Part shown: positions 6,470 to 9,130 of the stretch, one piece after another | Position numbering within the stretch: the first letter of the stretch is position 1 | Layout of the letters: the number at the start of each line of letters is the position of its first letter | Assembly (NCBI GenBank): GCA_023257915.1 | Contig: JALRBB010000495.1 | Location: 1 to 9,130, forward strand | Direction: 5' to 3' | Source: Quisquiliibacterium sp. | Lineage (GTDB): Bacteria > Pseudomonadota > Gammaproteobacteria > Burkholderiales > Burkholderiaceae_E | Length of the DNA stretch: 9,130 nt | Made by a program: the position numbers and the translations under genes | Notes under the pieces: model-generated | What the model was told of the DNA's origin: nothing | Seen by the model: the letters and a program-made list of their open reading frames with translations, nothing else | Databases searched by the model: none

Positions 6470-7891
6470 ATGGAGATCCTGGACTTGCTTCCGGACGGCG
6501 CGATTCCGCTACACGGCCTGCTGACGACGCTAGGCCTGCTGGTCTACGTGATTGGTTCGCATGCGCTCGGCCAGCGCCGGCATCCGTCGGCGGCGATCGC
6601 CTGGGTGATGGCGATCTTGCTGCTGCCCGAACTGGGTGTGCCGCTGTATCTGATGTTCGGCACCCGCAAGCTGCCCAAGGCCGGTCGCCGTGCAGCGACC
6701 CCGCTGCAGAAATTACTGCCCGATGAGCTGGCGCCTGTCTCGATGCAGCGACTGGGTGCCGCGATGGCGATGCCGCCAGTGTGCGCGTATCAGGCGCTGG
6801 CGGTGCACCAGGATGGCCGACAGGCACGCGAGGCGCTGTTTCGCCTCGTCGAATCTGCGCGCGAACGGCTCGATGTCTGCACCTTCATCCTCGGGCGAGA
6901 TGCGTTTGGCGATGCGCTGCTCGATGCGCTGGCCGCGCGTGCCCGGCAAGGCGTTCAGGTGCGGCTGCTGGTCGACGGTGTCGGGACTCTGATGGGTGGG
7001 CGCCGAGACTTTTCGGGGGTAAGGCAGGCCGGCGTGCAGGTCACCCATTTCGTGCCACCCTTGCGCTCCCCGCTGCAATGGCCGCTGCGCGGGCGTACCA
7101 ACCTGCGCAATCATCGCAAGATCGTGGTCGCCGATGCGTCGCAGCTCTGGAGTGGTGGACGCAATCTTGCCGGCGAATACTTTGAAGGCAGCGATGGCGG
7201 CAACGCCTGGCTTGACCTCAGTTTTGACGCGCAGGGCGCGCTTGCGAGCCAGGCGGCGGCGATCTTCGATGCCGACTGGAACTTCGCCCGTCGTCCCGAT
7301 CGCGCCTGGGTCGACCTGGGGGCCAGGCATGCCTGGCCTGCGCCAGGGTCGGGCCGGCCGGTCGCGCAACTGCTGCCCAGTGGTCCGGACTACGCTGACG
7401 ACACGGTCCACACCGCGCTGCTGACTGCCTGCTATCAGGCGCGCCAGCGGATTCTCATCGTCACGCCCTACCTGGTTCCGGACGAGAACCTGCTGTCGGC
7501 GCTGGCACTGGCGGCGCGGCGCGGCGTGCAGGTCGATTTCGTGGTGCCGGAGCGCTCTAACCATCGCCTTGCGGACATCGCGCGGCAGCGCCCGATGCGC
7601 GATCTTGCTCGGGCCGGCGCCAGGCTCTGGCTGGCCGCTCCGATGATGCATGCCAAGGCGGTCATCGTGGATGAGCGAATGGCCCTCGTCGGTTCGGTCA
7701 ATCTCGACGGTCGCAGCCTGTTCCTGAACTATGAGCTGATGTGCGTGTTCTATGACCAGGCCGACATCGCCCGCTTTGCGCACTGGTGCGAATCCGTGCG
7801 ACAGGCGGCGCGTCTTCATCAGCCGCACGAACCGAGCCTGCTGCGTTTTGTTGGCGAAGGCCTGGTGCTCTGGCTGGCCTTTCAGCTCTGA
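6470..7891 (+). CDS. cls: Cardiolipin synthase-type phospholipase D family enzyme
   Basis: The 473-residue inner-membrane protein is close to the length of E. coli ClsA. Two N-terminal membrane segments (about 14-34 and 41-64, the PLD-nuclease N-terminal region, with LPELGVPLYLMFG) precede two phospholipase D domains. Each has a complete HKD motif: H215-x-K217-x4-D222 in NHRKIVVAD, followed by SGGRN, and H394-x-K396-x4-D401 in HAKAVIVD, followed by GSVNLDGRS. The pair of HKD motifs forms one active site, which in this family joins two phosphatidylglycerols into cardiolipin plus glycerol. ATG 6470 is the first start in frame; the Shine-Dalgarno is weak (CGGA, directly adjacent). The gene diverges from the acyl-CoA dehydrogenases and is not obviously in an operon. 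Other phosphatidyl transfers by this family cannot be excluded. Confidence 0.88.
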   Translation: MEILDLLPDGAIPLHGLLTTLGLLVYVIGSHALGQRRHPSAAIAWVMAILLLPELGVPLYLMFGTRKLPKAGRRAATPLQKLLPDELAPVSMQRLGAAMAMPPVCAYQALAVHQDGRQAREALFRLVESARERLDVCTFILGRDAFGDALLDALAARARQGVQVRLLVDGVGTLMGGRRDFSGVRQAGVQVTHFVPPLRSPLQWPLRGRTNLRNHRKIVVADASQLWSGGRNLAGEYFEGSDGGNAWLDLSFDAQGALASQAAAIFDADWNFARRPDRAWVDLGARHAWPAPGSGRPVAQLLPSGPDYADDTVHTALLTACYQARQRILIVTPYLVPDENLLSALALAARRGVQVDFVVPERSNHRLADIARQRPMRDLARAGARLWLAAPMMHAKAVIVDERMALVGSVNLDGRSLFLNYELMCVFYDQADIARFAHWCESVRQAARLHQPHEPSLLRFVGEGLVLWLAFQL

Positions 7892-7970
7892 CAGCGATGA
7901 CCCCGGCTCCCCGCATGCCAGGCGCAGGGCCGTTCGGGCTGCGTTGAGATTCGGAGGGTGTCCCTGGTGG

Positions 7971-7976
7971 TACATT
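7971..7976 (+). promoter_or_regulatory. Possible -10 box before the PdxA-family gene
   Basis: TACATT in the context TGGTACATT is a partial sigma-70 -10 match. A TTGAGA at 7944-7949 would be 21 bases away, too far for a normal -35. If real, transcription would begin just before the hairpin at 7990-8016. Confidence 0.25.
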
Positions 7977-7989
7977 GCCCGGCATCTGA

Positions 7990-8016
7990 CCCGGCCGACG
8001 CGAGGCGTCGGTTGGG
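7990..8016 (+). other. Strong hairpin between cls and the PdxA-family gene
   Basis: CCCGGCCGACGC (7990-8001) pairs with GCGTCGGTTGGG (8005-8016) over a three-base GAG loop: twelve pairs, two of them G-U in RNA. Only two T's follow the core stem, and they fall within it, so it is a poor intrinsic terminator for cls. It lies twelve bases before the AGGAG of the next gene and could be a 5' leader structure or Rho-associated 3' end. The rest of the 150-base gap shows nothing further. Confidence 0.4.
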
Positions 8017-8027
8017 CATCAAGCCCC

Positions 8028-8032
8028 AGGAG
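8028..8032 (+). promoter_or_regulatory. Ribosome binding site deciding the PdxA-family start
   Basis: AGGAG is nine bases from GTG 8042 but only three from the in-frame TTG 8036. Normal spacing favours the GTG. Confidence 0.6.
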
Positions 8033-8041
8033 TGATTGAAC

Positions 8042-9085
8042 GTGACTGCAAACCTGACTGGAGCCAGCCCCGGCCTTAAAACTGTCGACTCCGCCACTGC
8101 GGGCGATCCCGGCAAGCCATGCATCGCACTGGTGATCGGCGACCCCGCCGGCATCGGCCCGGAACTGGTTGCCCGTCTGCTCGCTGATTCCAGCGCCAGG
8201 CCACCGTCGCGCGTGCTGCTGATCGGCAGTCGCGACGCGATCGAGGCCGGTGCGTCTAGTGCGGGGCTGCCCAGTCCGCTGCAGGCGGCTGATGTCGAAC
8301 TGGTCGATTGGCCCGGTGTCGGGCGCGGCCCGTTTCCTCGCGCAGTTGCCGGCGCCGACAATGGCGCGTTCATGCTGCAGATGCTCGCGCTGGGTGCCAG
8401 CATGGTGCAGCAGCGGCAAGCCGACGCGTTGTGCTTTGCGCCATTGAACAAGTCGGCCCTGCGGGCCGGCGGCATGCAGACCGAGGACGAATTGCGCTGG
8501 TTCGCCGAACTGCTCCGATGGCATGGCAGTTGTGGCGAATTGAATGTGCTCGACTCCTTGTGGACTTCGCGGGTCACGTCCCACATTCCGCTCAAGGATG
8601 TCGCCGAAAATCTGTCACCTGGGCGCGTAGCTGATGCGATCGCGATGATCACCGAGGCGCTGCGCGCGGCCGGCAAACCGCAGCCGCGGATCGCGGTGTG
8701 CGGACTCAATCCGCACAATGGTGACAATGGCAACTTCGGTCGTGAAGAGATCGACGTGATCGCCCCGGGCATCGCGCAGTCGATCCAGGCCGGATATCCG
8801 GCCGATGGCCCCTTTCCCGCCGACACGATCTTCGTTCGGGCGCGGGGCGGCGCCTACGACGGCATCGTCACGATGTACCACGACCAGGGGCAGATCGCGA
8901 TGAAGCTGATGGGTTTCGAGCGCGGGGTGACGGTTCAGGGGGGGCTGCCGATTCCGGTGACCACACCGGCGCATGGCACCGCCTACGACATTGCCGGCCA
9001 GGGGGTCGCCAACCCCGGGGCGATGCGCGCGGCCTTTGCGCTCGCCTGCGCGATGGGTGTCCAGAGACGCCGCGGGCTTGTCTGA
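8042..9085 (+). CDS. PdxA-family dehydrogenase (4-hydroxythreonine-4-phosphate dehydrogenase family, PdxA2/TphB-like)
   Basis: The 347-residue protein is a metal-dependent NAD(P)-linked dehydrogenase of the PdxA family. GDPAGIGPE is at residues 33-41. The three metal-ligand histidines are His181 (SHIPLKDV), His225 (NPHNGDNG) and His280 (YHDQGQ), spaced 44 and 55 apart, almost as in E. coli PdxA (166, 211, 266). True PdxA oxidises 4-phosphohydroxy-L-threonine in pyridoxal phosphate synthesis. Here the motif after the third histidine reads TPAHGTAYDIAGQG rather than the DHGTA-type of biosynthetic PdxA, and GDNGNFGREE replaces GEGGHMGTEE. These versions remind me of PdxA2 (4-phospho-threonate dehydrogenase) and terephthalate-diol dehydrogenase TphB. 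An N-terminal extension of about 26 residues precedes the core. Automated annotation would probably say pdxA; the family is firm, the substrate is open. Confidence 0.85.
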   Translation: MTANLTGASPGLKTVDSATAGDPGKPCIALVIGDPAGIGPELVARLLADSSARPPSRVLLIGSRDAIEAGASSAGLPSPLQAADVELVDWPGVGRGPFPRAVAGADNGAFMLQMLALGASMVQQRQADALCFAPLNKSALRAGGMQTEDELRWFAELLRWHGSCGELNVLDSLWTSRVTSHIPLKDVAENLSPGRVADAIAMITEALRAAGKPQPRIAVCGLNPHNGDNGNFGREEIDVIAPGIAQSIQAGYPADGPFPADTIFVRARGGAYDGIVTMYHDQGQIAMKLMGFERGVTVQGGLPIPVTTPAHGTAYDIAGQGVANPGAMRAAFALACAMGVQRRRGLV

Positions 9086-9130
9086 GCGCGCGCATCGAGC
9101 GGGCGGCGTCCCGGTTTCGACCCGTGTGTT

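Noticed and set aside
4884..6524. Plus-strand open frame of 546 codons opposite both acyl-CoA dehydrogenase genes
   Set aside because: It mirrors conserved acyl-CoA dehydrogenase codons, shows no domain of its own, and crosses the divergent promoter gap into cls; it is a GC-bias shadow.
6393..6827. Upstream extension of the large acyl-CoA dehydrogenase subunit (about 145 more residues)
   Set aside because: The extension is low-complexity and Arg/Ala-rich, overlaps the start of cls on the other strand, and ATG 6392 has a good GAGG and the family's normal N-terminus.
6713..8584. Minus-strand open frame of 623 codons opposite cls and the PdxA-family gene
   Set aside because: The translation is rich in Arg, Ala, Gly and His with no recognisable domain, and it covers two strongly supported genes. 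High GC at third codon positions removes stops from the opposite frame.

Overview
The window is a GC-rich stretch of bacterial chromosome with dense coding, short intergenic gaps, and G or C at most third codon positions. The order tonB-type gene, aroE, mtgA is one I associate with Betaproteobacteria (often behind rnb in Burkholderiales and Rhodocyclales). The TonB C-terminal sequence also fits that group. I infer a betaproteobacterium or close relative; the species cannot be told from this window.

Layout. Positions 1-2192 (+ strand) hold the 3' part of a TonB-family energy transducer, aroE (shikimate dehydrogenase) and mtgA (monofunctional peptidoglycan glycosyltransferase). After a hairpin-rich leader of about 235 bases comes mgtE (Mg2+ channel/transporter, 2428-3951, +). 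It converges on a two-gene minus-strand unit, 6392 down to 4071. That unit encodes a large and a small acyl-CoA dehydrogenase subunit, 15 bases apart, resembling the PimC/PimD pair. Across a 77-base divergent gap, which contains a 31-base imperfect palindrome, lies a cardiolipin-synthase-type phospholipase D enzyme (6470-7891, +). A 150-base gap with a strong hairpin then leads to a PdxA-family dehydrogenase (8042-9085, +). The last 45 bases hold nothing I can call.

How the genes relate. This is mostly housekeeping and metabolic content: outer-membrane energisation, aromatic amino-acid precursor synthesis, cell-wall polymerisation, Mg2+ homeostasis, phospholipid synthesis and acyl-CoA oxidation. 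The clearest functional unit is the acyl-CoA dehydrogenase pair. The two proteins are degenerate in complementary ways: the large one keeps a candidate catalytic Glu but has no TRKQFG segment, and the small one keeps TRKQFG but has no candidate base. This suggests an obligate heteromer with a shared active site.

I found no phage, insertion sequence, CRISPR array, tRNA, rRNA or clearly new multi-gene system. The items worth a second look are the split acyl-CoA dehydrogenase, the structured region before mgtE, the palindrome in the divergent promoter gap, and the subfamily of the PdxA-like enzyme.
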